Part shown: positions 36,901 to 50,276 of the stretch, one piece after another
Position numbering within the stretch: position 1 is the stretch's first letter
How the letters are laid out: every line of letters starts with the position of its first letter
Source: Strongylocentrotus droebachiensis
Lineage: Eukaryota > Echinodermata > Echinoidea > Camarodonta > Strongylocentrotidae
Length of the DNA: 64,000 bases
Direction: 5' to 3'
Assembly: GCA_035222895.1 (NCBI GenBank)
Contig: JAVYIG010000896.1
Coordinates: 310,001 to 374,000, forward strand
Made by a program: the position numbers and the translations under genes
The notes under the pieces: generated by a model
The model's database searches: none
What the model saw: the letters and a program-made list of their open reading frames with translations, nothing else
What the model was told of the DNA's origin: nothing

Positions 36901-38528
36901 TAAATCAGGTTTCCATTTCTTTTGTCGGCATGCTTCATTCCGCCTTGAGTGTTTTTTTTAGAAATATAGATTATTTTTTTCTTATTCAGAAGGATTGATT
37001 AGCTTAAAAGGATCATTTCAATCATCGTAATATTCAAAGTGTGCTATTTAAAAAGAATGGGTTGGAATAATGGGAAAACATAGGCATGTCACGTCCCTGG
37101 ACTTCATTTGTTTCTTTTCGCTGACAACAATGAGGGCGCTGTTTAAGATTAGTTGCTTGACATGTTTGCCTACGCTGGTAACGCCTAGTGAGCCACTGAT
37201 ATAGTCTACCCTTATCAAATAACAGGACGTGGTTCGCGCATGGCTTTTCGAGTTGACGATTCTGTTGACTGGCTGCAGTGTAAAAGTTCCTTTATTGATT
37301 AATAATCAATAATTATACAAGTTGATACTGTAAATGAAATACATGTCTATAACCGTTAAGTGGACGCCTCATGGCAAATTTAGTTTAATACAAACAAACT
37401 AGAGTGGCTATAGAGGAACATTCACACATACATGATCAATTATCCAAGTAATTGTCATTGGCAATTATTACTATTTGTTAGTCGTGTTCTTTATCTTTTT
37501 CTCTCTCTCTCTGTTTTATAAAATGGAGTGGAGAAAAAAAAAATCACCTGATAATTTGAATCACCTAATTTCGAGAGTAAGTAATACAATCCTTTCGAAT
37601 GCTCTGCTGCTGCTGCGCTTAAAGTCAGTCTTCCAGTAAATATCTCTACCGCCATCTACGGTAGATGTGAAGCTATTCTTTTAAAAGTACATGCTCAATC
37701 TCTTGGCTTAACTTCGAGGTTTCTCTTTTCCCCTTTTTGATTATCCCCTCTATCTATATCTCTTTCTCTTTCTCTTTCTGTCCCTGTCTCAAGAAAGAAT
37801 GATATTTTTTATACTGATGGGGTAACGAAGTTCATAACAGATATCCAAATAAAATCAATCTCTAAAATTGTACAAAAGCTGCATTCCCTATGTTTAGGCT
37901 GCTTTGTTATATATTTCTATAATTTATAACAATCGGAATATTTGATATGGAATCTAATGCATATTATTGAGATGTTGTTGATAAGATATGACTTTTGAAG
38001 AAAAAGAAATCTTCAAAAATAATGCTCAAACTTTATTTCTCTCATTATTCTCTAAAGAATAGACTAGGTTAATAATTAACATAGGCAAATCATATGTTTG
38101 TGTTGACATAAAATGCATATTCTTCAATATTAAAAATAATTATAATCCTCATAACAAATTCTAAGGTATTCTTATATCAAACACCGAAAAGGGAATGTGA
38201 TTGTGTACAGACAGTGTGGCTAACACAAAATAAATTAATACAATTTGCTATGATGAACCGTACTCTCGTGCGATAGGTCAACACGATTCTAAATTTGGAG
38301 AAGCCTGAAGGAGCAGACGATCGTGTCTAAATACACATCGGTTTTCCCGCCAGAATGTATTTGTAGTGATGTCAGGGGAAATTGACAGTTCTTTTCCAGA
38401 GTTTGATCGCCGTGGTTTATTGACAGCAAGCAATCGTAGATGGCAGGATGTGTGTATGATGCGTAGTATATACTCAAGAAATGTTTTGACTACGATGGAA
38501 AAAAAATAACTGCTAAACACTTTTGTAT
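33990..38528. other. Intergenic, no gene seen
   Basis: Unique AT-rich sequence with a short CT run at about 37497-37512 and a TCTTTC block at 37755-37785. No domain was recognised in any frame. Confidence 0.5.
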
Positions 38529-39038
38529 TTAAAGGTAATACAAAGTTTTGGTATGGGGTCGTGAATATGGTTCAAATGAACATATTGGAAGCATATGCTA
38601 TCCTACGATATTCACTGATCGTTGTCGCGGTCGAAATCGACTCTAAAGTTATGAAATTGTAAATAATAAACACTTTATGTTGTATAGCTCCCTCTCAAGG
38701 TCAAGATATTAATTAAGCTGTAAAACAATGTTTCTTGACTAAAATCGACCGATTAGCTATTCCCGTTCGGAAATTATATACCACAACTACATATTCTGAG
38801 ATTTTCATGGTCGTAGCTACCATTGTACGGCCGTAGGAGCTATTTGAAATTTTTCAAAATTTACCGGGAGCACCGGTAAATCTTTATATTCAATTTTTCT
38901 CGAAAGCAGAAGTGTTTTAGGGGCTAACATTTCTAGTGCTTTTAATACATCCACAGGGGCATCCAAATATATCAAAATTGTAAAGAATAACTATCCACCC
39001 ATTTTTCAAAATTTCCCAAAACTTTGTAATACCTTTAA
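38529..39038 (+). mobile_element. TTAA-type MITE, family B, copy 1 (510 bp)
   Basis: The inverted termini are TTAAAGGTAATACAAAG (then TTTTGG) and the reverse (CCAAAACTTTGTAATACC, TTTAA), with TTAA at both borders. Internal blocks such as TCGACCGATTAGCTATTCCC, TTTCTCGAAAGCAGAAGTG and GATGCCCCTGTGG (reversed) are shared with the copy at 50277-50846. There is no coding frame. Confidence 0.85.
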
Positions 39039-39504
39039 CTTTTTTTTACTTATCGCTTCTCAATTTGCCCCAAAGCAACTCGCTGTATTTCACTTTCTTC
39101 TTTCCTCCATCGCCCCCTCACCCCGCCCCCTCTCTTTCTATATTTTCCCTTTCCTTCACGACCTTTTTATCCTTTTTTTCTCTCTCTCTTTTTCTCTCGC
39201 GCTTTTTTTCTCGGTCTCCCTCGTTTTCTATTTCTTTTTATCCATCGCCTCTCGTTTTTTCTTCAATCTACAAACTTCCATGGGGCATCAACCACTGAAA
39301 AGACATTTTTGTTGAAAGTCAGAAAGCTATGTATCAGCACTTGATGAGAAAGTAGTGAAACTTTTATCCTTACTTTCTTAACGCAACATAAAAATATCTC
39401 AAAATTAAATTCCCCATTTTTGAAAAATACCAGTATGAACCTTGCCTAGAAACTCAAAAATACACGCTATTGTTCACATGATTTGAAGTGGAAAGAGAGA
39501 GAGA

Positions 39505-39542
<38 letters not shown>

Positions 39543-42500
39543 TCGAATGATTACTGATACCTAGCATCCCTACTCGTTGGCATTTCATTGCCTCTTCACG
39601 TGACTGTTCTACTCCAGCATACACACTGTCTGTAGTTCACATGGTTTGTATGGCTTCGAGGTGGTGGCGGTTCGAAAGGATGCCCTGAAGCCCGGTATCT
39701 CTACTCATTAGCTCCTCACATTACCGACCCACTTGAGAGTTCACTCACGTGCAGAAGATCGTACGTTCCTGAGGCGCCTTATGAGATGTTCGCTAACGCC
39801 ACTCTGTGGAACTATGGCATGGAGTGTGTAAAAGAGAACGTCTGGGTGTTGGGACAAGAGAAGACAATGTGTGAGCTTGCTATTAAACGTGTGTAACCCT
39901 TGATATTTCCATGTTGGACAATGTCGTAACTAGCAATGTTACTGGAGAGGATTTTTCAGTGTTAAATATTTCAAACAGAAACTTTTGATCGGTAGTGATT
40001 TTAGGAATATATAGACTATTTGCTTTAAATTTCATACATAAAGTATTCAGCATACCTCAGTTTTGCAGAAGCCATACGTGAATGTATCATTTAAAAACGA
40101 GACATGAAGATCACTAATTTAAATCTTTCTCGATTAAAAATCGTTGTAACTACAAAATCTAATGGTGTGCACACACACTCTTAACACAAAACAATTCAAA
40201 AGCAATGACAGAACCTCCATAAACAGGGTTACGTTTTAAATACAAATAGGGTGCAATTTTGCACCCCGGACAAGGCTTCAATAAGAAATGTTCATGTTCC
40301 GAGGTGTGAAGGTTCCTTTAATCCGGGGGTTGATATTTTACAGGAGGTAAATTTGGTCCGTTGTTTAAAGATTTATTCGGTAACTCGGAAACAGAGAATT
40401 CCTTGCCTATTTTGTTATTGTTGTTGTCTGTGCAAAAAAGGAGAAAAAAAACCCGGCTCTGAAAATTCCATATTCCTATTATTTTTACTTTCTCCTGAGG
40501 CAATACTTTTTTGTTGTTCAAGCCTTTCAAAAATTAAACCGAGCACGCTTGTTGGAATCGCAGCCTGTCGGCACGGTGGATTGCCGTTCAAGGAGCTAAG
40601 CCATCGAAAGATGATTGTCTGCCAAATATTATGATAGTGCAGCCAATCTTCCTTTTAATAATAAATGGCGGCAAATATAGTCACTGCCAAATTATATCTC
40701 AATTTGGCCATCATTTTGCCAATTACCGATGCATCATCGCCCAACGCCTTAGATTCTCAAGTTTATGAAAGGAACACGTCATCGTAAGAATTGCTATAAA
40801 TATACATTGTACATGCAGTGTGTATGGTGTCCTTTGGGTCCCAGGGCTGCTTACTTTATTTGTCCCTATTTCTGAAAAAATGCTAAAGTTATTTTCGCGT
40901 AATAAAATGAAGATGCACTTGTTTCACTGGATGGAATTAGATAAAGAAAGGTCACAGAATGAAAAGATAAATTCATAAACACTTAGAAATTAGAACTTAT
41001 AAAAACACAGTATTTATTTTTGTTATAACCTCTGGCATCGAAAGCTAAACCGCCCTTTTTGGAACATCATGATCAAGAGAATATGAAATTTGTTTTGAAT
41101 TACGTTGACTTTCACAACACTCTTAATTGAGTTTATTTTATTGTCCCAATATGACAGATATCTCATACATGTGCATTCGGAAGAAGAAAAAACATAAGGA
41201 GAAGGAAAAGGTGATGGAACAGCAGAACGCATAAAACTAAATTGACTTTAGGACGTCGGATTGAAAGTAATTTATGTGGATCATTATAAGGACACTATTG
41301 GAATTTAAATTCCTAATGATGACCTTGGTTCCCGGTCATTGAAACCATCCTTAGTAATTCTACTTGGCAAGGAGGTGATGCAGATAGCCAGGACCCATGC
41401 TGTCTGAATGATGAATTATAATTAGTTCGATTGGACTATTGGGGATTTTCCCAAGCACCAGCTTGGTATTCAGTGACGATGGTCGAAATCAAATGGTAAA
41501 AAGAAGAAGAAGAAACAGGAGAGAAAAAATTGGCAAATGAGATAGACATAAAGAGGGAGAGAGAGAGAGAGAGAGAGAGATGGGAAGGAGGGAGAGAGAG
41601 GGGGAGAGAGAAAGAAAGAGAGATAGAGAGAGAGAATAAGAGAAAGAGAGAAAGAGAAAGTATACGTGTAAGGGAACGTGGATGTCAAGAGCATTTAGAC
41701 ACTTCCACACGATGACCTTCATCGTTGGCATGTTAAGTTTGCATTGAATCGGATTAGTTTAGTCCAATGCCCCCTCCCACAATTTTCCTTGTATGGCTGC
41801 TCTCGCGTTTATACTAGGCCAATGACTGAGGTCGTCTATTGAATTGTGATCCCATTTCTCTCTCTCTCTCTCTACACTGGTCCCCCACTTATTTACAGTT
41901 CTAGTACTTGAAGACCACATGTTTGTTTGTATCGTTACATGTAACGCCACATTACCGAATTTATTTTCAAAAAAATAATTCGAGATCTATAAGTTATATA
42001 ATTGTTATTGTAGTTTTATCAAGGAAATGTTGTGTCATTAATGTTTTAAGGGGGGGGGGGGCTTAACATACGCAAAATGATAGTCAAAATTCTTAGATAA
42101 CGTTTACAAGGGCAAACTGTCTATAAATAATTTATATATGTATTATTTAGTAATTGCATTAGTAATGTTTAATAGTCGATGTATGCAAGCACGCGCGTTT
42201 TGCGTCCAAGGTAGTACGTAATATATTCCCGAAAACCGCATTCTTGCCAGAAGAACGTGTGTTGAATCAGCATTTTACTCTAAATGAGACAAGAATTTTT
42301 AACTCTGAGGAGTCCGGCACAAGGACGCCGAATTCACATCTATTTTAGGGTGAAAGCAAATATTGGTAAAGGTTCAAGTTGTAATCCAATCCAATCACAT
42401 CTTTCAGGACGGGATCAATTTGTGGACGATGACCGATTAGAAACAAACATATCGACAAAATCAAACTGATTAAATTTGGTAAAGCCTTCTTAGGAATTCT

Positions 42501-43093
42501 CTAGTTAATACTTTTTTTAAATGAGTATCAGCACAAACACAATTCTTAGAAATAAAAGTTGTTAATATTATCTTAACAGATCATATTCTAAATCAATAGT
42601 TAGATATTGTTCCATATGCGGAGGATAAAAATAGTTTTTACATTTAGATGAACCCTTTAATATGAAAATTTGTTACAAACGATGACGATCGAAAGCAATA
42701 TTCCCAAATGACATACGAAATGACGTTTCGTTTCATTTTATTATGTGATACATTTTTTTACTAAAAATGCAAAGGGAATATCGGGAAGGAAAGTAATTTC
42801 CTGATAATGTCATTACTGGAATGCATTCGGCATAAACAAATCGCAAACAGTGCTTGAAAACAAGATATCAAATAAGATTGCAGAAAAAACAGAGCATATG
42901 ATTTGTAATTTTCCAATTTCATAAAAGGAATTCCCTCTGCACCCCCTGAAATAACACTTGGTTGCTAGAAGATGGATGACGAGAATTCGCAGACATCAAA
43001 GCCCTCTTTTCCAATCCAAGATTCAGGAGGGCATTGGGGCATTACACAAATGAAATCTAGGATTCTCATACCAAGGCATTTGAAGGTGGGTGA
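39039..43093. other. Intergenic with GA/CT microsatellites
   Basis: A pyrimidine-rich block at 39095-39260, (GA)n at 39490-39540 and at 41555-41660, and a G-run at 42052-42061. The Leu/Ser- and Arg/Glu-rich frames come from these tracts. A 127-codon frame (40251-40634) has no recognisable feature and I do not call it a gene. Confidence 0.5.
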
Positions 43094-43574
43094 CAAGGGC
43101 GGAACTAGCTTTTTGCTTAGGGGAAGGGGTTTGACCCAATGACGATGTGGAGCATCGTCCACGAGCCGCGTAGCGGTGATACGATTTTCTTTTCGCTTCT
43201 TTGAACCCCCTTAAATGATGTTTTCCTGGCATCTACTAATACAATGGAGACCATAAAAAGCAGTGCATGATAATGTTTTTTTTAAATATCAAGTAACAGT
43301 TTAATTCACAGTTATATCCAGAGTTTTCGTGTGTGTGGTTAAGTTACCGGATGATTTGAATATCTTCTTACAATATTTGCACTTGAAGGGTTTCTCTCCA
43401 GTGTGCTAAGGGTGGGGGGGGGGGGGGGTTGACCCAATGACGATGCGGATACTGTGAGGCCAGGACACATAATGGCGTTTTTATATGCACATTCCATTTT
43501 TACTTGGCAGCCCAATGGGGGGGGGGGGGGGGGGGTTAAACGCCCTAACCCCTCCTCCCGTAGATCCGCCACTG
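43094..43574 (-). mobile_element. MITE carrying a broken C2H2 zinc-finger fragment (copy 2, opposite orientation)
   Basis: It has the same content as the copy at 14593-15031, reversed: GCGGAACTAGC terminus at 43098, the paired mini-hairpins at about 43139-43175, a long middle with the same sequence, the finger at 43330-43410 and a GTAGATCCGCC terminus at 43560-43570, with G/C homopolymers next to the ends. On the minus strand the finger reads HTGEKPFKCKYCKKIF, then KSSGNLTTHTKTL, again with Leu instead of the last zinc-binding His. An imperfect 6-bp direct repeat (GGGTGA) may flank it. Confidence 0.75.
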
Positions 43575-43849
43575 GGTGATAAATATATGCGTTTGAAGGG
43601 GATAGGTAATGAACTGCTTGCTTTAACCAAGTTGTTTCTGACGATGGGGAACTTTAAAGGACATCTCCAAAACTTATTATCAAATATGCTACCCTTACAT
43701 TGTAGAACCCTAGCTCCACTACTGATAGGTAGTAGACATCTGATCAATAATTCCAAGGCTACATGACGTAAACGGATCACAAATTAATTTACCTTATAAT
43801 TTCCTACATCATGTATAATTTAGGTTATGCTCCAGTTCAAGTAGGCCTT

Positions 43850-44350
43850 GCAACTATACCGGCGAACAGTTCAGCCATGCGACAACAGGCGACCAAAAAA
43901 CTCATCGTAAGATCTGCCCGGTAACCTGCTTAAGACTCTTTATATACCGACTGATCGACCACTGATCGCGAGTCAGGAGGCGACTGGCATTAAGTCTGAG
44001 CCTCATCGTGAGACTTATAATTACAAGTTGTGAACAGACTAAGTCACTCTTGCGACAAAAACTAAGACTAGAATTAGGACACGCAGAGCGAAAATTCAAT
44101 GCTGGAACCATTGCAATGGGCCAGATCCGCAAACGACGAAGGCCCAATCATCCATGACTAGTCGAGTGACAAGTCACTGTGACTAATCGTAGGATCATTG
44201 TATCACCACCGGTGACTAGTCTACATCAGACTTGAGCTAGTGACTGCAAGTGGTTTTGGGATAGCGACTACCCGCGACTCCGGGGAATCACAGTGACCTG
44301 CCCAAAGACCTCTAAGAAAAGCTGCGATTGGTACTTTTAGACTAGTCCCT
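43850..44350. repeat. GACT/AGTC-rich degenerate repeat region
   Basis: The region is packed with GACTAGTC-, GACTGATCG-, CGACT- and AGTGACT-type words on both strands (for example 44155-44165, 44210-44222, 44335-44348), many of them locally palindromic. The flanks are different. It looks like an old palindrome-rich element or a degenerate short-motif repeat. No unit length is obvious by eye. Confidence 0.4.
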
Positions 44351-45650
44351 GGTTACCATTGTACTGCTTACATGACTACGGTTTTTGATACATTGTCGGA
44401 TTGTAAGGTACTCTGTTAATTCTAATGGAACATCTATAGCACATGAAATGGTACATTTAAATAGATTTGATTTCCTTTGAAAAATGAATCACTTAAAGAG
44501 TAACGCATTTACAGATCGCCTTAATGTTGCTCCTAAAGTAATAGAGACAACAACAACAACAATTAATTCTTAAAATAATTTCTTACAGTTTCTCCTCTTT
44601 CCTAAATCTACAGTTTGCTCAAACAAAGAAGCATTTTGTTCGTCTTTCTATCCTGGCTAACCATTAATAGTTTACTTCACTCGTGTCATCAACCCCTTGT
44701 GGCGTTCGAGGTCGTTATAAGCTGTCCCAATTTGTTATTGGAACTTACAAAGCTGACCCGATTCGTTTGATTAAAGTACCGATTTAGTTGTTTTCTCAGG
44801 TTGCTCCACGGCCTCTTCTCCAGACAGATGGAGGCCACTTCAACACCTCATTTTTGTACGCCGAGAAAGTGGCATTATCTCTCTTTATATTACTTTATAG
44901 GCGAATGGACAGCAATATCATAATAACTATCTTGGACAAGCCGTCGTACCAAGTTTTTCACTGATGTTTCAGTTTCAACAGCTTGGGATTAATGGATCGT
45001 TCTCATCCATCAATTCGATTAGAATCGAAAAAGAAAACCCACCTTTATATAGAGCTTTCTTAAATTTTACAAGAAGACATAAAGCATTAGCTTTCCGCAA
45101 CGTTACTCATATACCTACCTGTACGAATATAGGTTCATATCGTATAAATCAGGTGGCGTAATCAATGTATTGACCTTGTATTGTAAACGAAGACTTCTTT
45201 AATTATAGAATACACCAATATTTTAATCTGACAGTAGAATTAAATATTTCGTTGAATTTTGCAAAAAGTTAGGTCTCTACAGAGAATTATATTTTCATAC
45301 TGTGATTTGACGTAGGTATTCCAGGCACAATGCTGTTGTTTAAGTATTGTAGATATCACTTTATGAACATATCTAATATATTGTTGACAAGGAGACAACA
45401 CTATCACACTCTGTCGAAATCTTTGTTTCCTCAAACATTACCAGAAAGCAATATTAAGCATGGCGTAATTTACCATGTGAAGCTCAGAAGTTACAACATT
45501 AATGCCATTTTACATCACGTCGTGGTAACTGAATGACAACTTATTTCAGTCTTGATTATTTAGTTTGGCTTCATTTCCAAATAAACCAATCAACCTCATT
45601 ATATACATGCGCATAACTTTAATATAACCTCATTTTTCTCTTTAATGCAG
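44351..45650. other. Region upstream of the first GPCR
   Basis: AT-rich sequence that should include an intron and possibly a non-coding first exon of the receptor gene. No coding exon or core promoter could be recognised. Confidence 0.4.
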
Positions 45651-46019
45651 CGGATTAATTCCTGACGTGCACGAAAAGACGGACTCTTTTCAATGGCTTC
45701 TTATCTGGGGTGAATTTGGGCTGCACGCGATTTAAAAGAAGTATGCCTTATGACCAGACAGTTCATTCGATCCATGACACACGAAACTTGCTGTCACTCC
45801 CTAATGAGGCCTCCACAGTCGCTCTTAGTCCTGCTCAACCTAGAAGCACTTCAACGTTTCAGCCAATCCACGAAAATATTCCGTCATCCTCTGCATCACC
45901 GTCGGTCACGACATATTCAGAAATCACCAGGTACTTACTGACCACACCACCAGGATCAGCAACTTGTCCATTGATGCTGCCGTCATCTCACCGGTCATCA
46001 TTGTCCAGTCCAAGCTATC
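45651..46019 (+). promoter_or_regulatory. Probable 5' UTR of the GPCR, with splice acceptor and upstream AUGs
   Basis: A pyrimidine-rich tract ending in TTTAATGCAG at 45641-45650 looks like a splice acceptor, so the first coding exon probably begins with untranslated sequence at 45651 and an earlier non-coding exon lies upstream. The leader holds at least three upstream AUGs: a 6-codon uORF at 45693-45713, a frame from ATG 45751 to a stop at 45939-45941, and a 128-codon frame from ATG 45743 that ends at 46129 and overlaps the receptor start in another frame. No TATA box or cap site could be placed. The acceptor is inferred from sequence alone. Confidence 0.45.
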
Positions 46020-48575
46020 ATGATTATAATGGATTTGGCGGAGGACTACCCCGAAACCAAGGGGTTCAACGAAAGCGACCCGGAGTCTCTCTACTCCCTC
46101 TACTACTCCTCGTACTCGTACATCTATAACGACACTACCATATCATCAAAGTTGGACGATATAATGAAAGTACTCTACATAACTCTGCCAATACTCCTAG
46201 CAGTGATTGGGATTATCGGAAACACCACAGTCATGTATATCATATTCAAACATAGAGACATGCAAACCGTCACGAACTACTTTCTGGCCAATTTGGCAGC
46301 TACGGATGTGGCCATGTTGACGCTATGCGCCATACCATCGGCTGTAGCTATTCTCACGGAGATACCCCTTAGCGTCTGCAAAGGAATCAATTATATCATG
46401 TTTGTATGTCAAATGCTTCCTATTAATAATCATCATCATTATGTAGATTGAATGTTTAAGATAAATGTAAAGATTATGAACTTCTTTTGTAATGCCATTA
46501 TCTCAAAACTTTAAAAGAATTGTTGGAATAAGACCCTTATTCTAAAATAGTTGTAAAATGATATTACACTTTCTTATTGGAATTTTTTATTAATAACATA
46601 GGCAGGAGATACAAAGTCTTTTATCAATACGCTAATATTCTGCGATCAAATTAAAAATCAGTGGAATTCACTTAGTGCAAGGCAAATATAGACACAAATA
46701 AAATATATTCTCTGGTATAAAGTAAGAAATTGATTGTTTTCTGAGGCTTGAAAATAATGTTGAACAACAAAGGTTAATTGTTATTTTTCTGCTACTTAAC
46801 AACTACTAGTTATGCAATAATTTAAACAAAAAAGTGTTATTATACTTGCCATTGCTTTTATTTAGAAGACGATTAAAAAGTGGACCATTGACCCATTTTT
46901 TAAGTGATTTTAAAACTATTTTATTTCTTATTCTTATTTTTCTTATTTTTCTCATTAGGTTACTGTTCAAGCTACGTGCCTCACGCTAACGGCGATGACA
47001 GTAGATCGTTACAACCTCATCGTCCACGCCGTCAAGTCAAGGAAAACGAGAACGATTAGAAAAACAGTCATTACAAATATTTTTATTTGGGCAGGTAAGA
47101 AGACCTTCTTCTGTTTTTATCATTACATACTTCTGCAATTTATATCTCGGCAAATTCAAGTTGGACATTGACGAAGTGATATGTCATTTTTCCTATGATC
47201 GAACAAGGCGTATGGTTAACCTGTCAGCGTTTACTTTTGTGATGAATCCTGAATCTTAAATGTTTAGGTATACCAAGTTCCGGTGCTCTATCAGGATTCA
47301 GGAACAATGTTTTCACTTTTCGTCGTTCAGTTTTCTAGACCAAGATGTAGATGATACATTTGTGTCGATACAAATATCAATTTATCTTTAATAAACGTAA
47401 GCGGGTGTTATTTCATTTTCTTGATTTCTAATTTGGTTATCTTTTAAGACCATGTCTAGATACTATCACTGGACAAAAATGTATACAAACATATGCATAC
47501 ATTTATTTATGTTGTTTCAATTTTTCAGGTATGTGTATCATAAAATTATGCATTAAAACCTGTACCTTAGAGAAAGGCAATTTAATACGAACTACGGTCT
47601 TTCTCGAAAGTTTGTGTATTGCTCATACACATCACCTTTGAATCGATCCGATGGTGTGCACTTGCATGCGCGTCAAGTCAACAGCTCCGAAAAAATATCG
47701 GAATATAAACGATCATACTACTTTAGTATTGCTTCAAGACATCATAATAGTCACTGAAAATGCTGGGTTTTTTTTTCTTTCGTTTTATTATGAAAAATTC
47801 TGTCCGGCTACACGACTTATTAATCGTTAACTTAGCCTCGGAATTTATCAGTATTACAACAATGAAGAAGCAATTTTATCATAAAACATGTACATATTTG
47901 CGCCATCTTTTTGTCTAGACTAAATTTTCAAAAGCTTTGCGGAACAAATAGTTATAAAGGCTCTCTCTTAAAAGTATCATCGTTTCCCTTTTCTATTCAG
48001 GATCGTTCATTCTCCAAGCTCCGGTTGCAACGTCCTCAACCATATCCGAGTACGGGGAGTGCATCACCAGCTTCGCTACGAGAAGCGGTTCCAACGCTTT
48101 CCACATTTTCAACACCCTCAGTATGTACGTGCTACCATTGGCTATCATTCTTGTCTGCTACGTGAAAATCTTAGTCCAAGTCTGGCGAAAAGCCATTCAA
48201 GGTACAGAGAGCGCACAAGCCCAGGAACGTTCCATCCGTCGCAAGAGGAAAATCACACGTATGGTCTTTGTCATCGTGCTCCTCTTCGCCATATGCTGGT
48301 TACCGGCACACGTATTCCGGTTGTGGAAGGAGTTCGACACCGGTTTCCATATGACAGCAAATAACATTTATTTCGATTTTGCAAACCTCTTCGCCTTGTG
48401 CCTCGTCTACACCAACTCTTGCGTAAACCCTTTCGTGTACGCCTTTAAGACGACAAGCTTCAAGGAACATTTCAAGAAGCTGTTCACATCTTGCTGCCAC
48501 TCCGCACAGAGTGCTATGGGCTCTGTTAGTACCTTCAAGCTGTCTAAATTTACCAGGGATGACGAGTCTATCTGA
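46020..48575 (+). CDS. Class A peptide GPCR, kisspeptin/galanin-receptor-like (complete, 3 coding exons)
   Basis: Spliced CDS of 364 codons plus stop: exons 46020-46403, 46959-47094 and 48001-48575. Intron 1 (phase 0) runs GTATGT to TTAG; intron 2 (phase 1) runs GTAAGA to TCAG. Visible features: sequons N17 and N37 in an acidic, Tyr-rich extracellular N-terminus; TM1 with GN at 67-68; TM2 with NLAATD at 91-96; C120 at the top of TM3 and C193 in loop 2, the usual disulphide pair; DRY at 144-146; TM5 with LPLA; a very basic third loop (RSIRRKRKITR); CWLP at 272-275; NPFVY at 316-320; a CC pair at 338-339 that could be palmitoylated; a Ser/Lys-rich tail. NLAATD plus VQATCLTLTAMTVDR beside intron 1 resembles kisspeptin receptors (GPR54) most; galanin and allatostatin-A receptors are the alternatives. 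Family knowledge predicts a plasma-membrane neuropeptide receptor, probably Gq-coupled; the ligand is not shown here. An in-frame stop at 45972-45974 limits the start to ATG 46020 or 46029, the latter with the better context. Length is normal for the family. Confidence 0.93.
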
Positions 48576-48631
48576 ATATGAAGGACAGATTGTACCCCTT
48601 TAAAACGCAGTTCTTCTCTTTTCAAACGTCA

Positions 48632-48662
<31 letters not shown>

Positions 48663-50276
48663 AAGACGAACAGCAGTTAGGCACGTGCGATCCTGGAAAC
48701 TTGAATAGTGGTTTCCACGACGCAGTTCAGTGACTGAAAGAACAAATGAAAACACAAGAACCTTACGAGGGTGTGAAATTTCTACTCTAGAGAGAATTAT
48801 TTCTAGAAAATATGTATTTTTTATTGAATGGTTTATAGATAATGGAAAATTCATCTGCAAATGGAATGCCTTAACTTTCACAAAGACCAAGATACTATAT
48901 TTTAAGTGTGACTTTGTGATCTTTTATTAATGTGTGAAACAACGTATCTGTATTTCGCACTCATGTTATATACATTTACTGTTTATGTATAATCTGATAT
49001 CTCAAATTAAGATTATTGATATGTAATATCGAATATTCACTTAACAATGATACAACGCCCAATTGTGATAGTAGATTTAAACAAAATTATAAATGAATGA
49101 AATTGTATTTTCTTTTTCACATTCCCTCACAAGCAATCGTCGGAAATCTTTCTCCCTTTCTTTACAAAATGTTGATTTGCAATTTGGAAAGGATTATTTC
49201 AATTTAATTTAGTAACCAGTATTAATGTAACATTTGGCGTCGGTTCACTGAAGTTTATTGCAAGGACAATGTATTGGTTGAAATAATGTTTTTCACAGTG
49301 CATCGAGATGACCTACAACCAAACCAGTAGATGTTCATGTTTTATCCCTAATATAGAGGAAACCTGTACCCTTGCAAGAAAAAAGGTGTTTTCCTTATGT
49401 GACTCAGTAACATTGTCTCAGATTCTGAACAGAATCCTGGATTTAGCTCATGCTGCAATCATAATTATAAACCTTTAGGTCAGTCAGTGATCCCATGAAC
49501 TTTACCAGCAGATCGCCTGTCCGATATCAAGATAATTACGATTTGAAATCGAAATTTAATTTTTCGTTTTCCTAACGGTTTTTATAGATTTACAGTCTTT
49601 TGGGGGAAAATGAGTATGGTAAAACTGGGCCCTCACAGATTTGTTTACTTTTTTGAGACACTTCATGATCAGTTTGAAGCGCAATGTTCTCTGTATAGCA
49701 CTGTTCTTTTACAATACCAATATCTTAATGCATCAATTATTCTGTAAAAGAAAGAAGTGAGATTATAAACTATTAAAAAAGTAATCATTACTATGAATGA
49801 TATAATCAAGTTTTAATTAATTTGTTAAATATTTCTCATTAAGTGATCCAGTAGTGACTATAGGATTCCATTTTTCGTTTCAAGCCTCATGTTAGTTTCC
49901 CCTCAAAGTGAAAATACATAATGAGGAGAACGATTAGTGATAATATGGTAGCGGCCAATTGGTGGGGAGACTGGAATAAGGTCCCACGAAACCTTTGTGT
50001 TGATGTTGTAAGTATACTAATCTACTCTGTATCCGTCCAGGTTGTCGTGTAGTAAGTATAAAATGTTAATTTTATTTATATTCTATCAAAGTAAGATGCT
50101 TGTATTTTCAATCAGAATATTCTAAGTTTGAAGCATTTCCTTGTTTTATATACTTACATGATATATGAGTTGATCACTACATATGACATGCCCATTGCAC
50201 TAGTGGTGTCATTTGCCTGTCAGACATGTGTCAGCATTTCTTGCGTCACCTTCCCTGCCGTATTTTACGCGTCATT
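48576..50276. other. 3' UTR and intergenic sequence after the first GPCR
   Basis: The stretch begins with the presumed 3' UTR of the receptor and contains a pure CT run at about 48633-48661. I did not find a convincing AATAAA near the stop codon, so the transcript end is not placed. The rest is unique AT-rich sequence without a supported gene. Confidence 0.4.

Noticed and set aside
40251-40634. 127-codon + strand frame
   Set aside because: Cys-rich by chance in a T-rich stretch, with no domain, no supported start and an overlapping minus-strand frame of equal quality.
45710-46129. 139-codon open frame overlapping receptor exon 1 as a separate protein
   Set aside because: It opens with GTG (first ATG at 45743), is Ser/Pro-rich without a domain, and shares DNA with the clear receptor exon. 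Kept only as a possible uORF.
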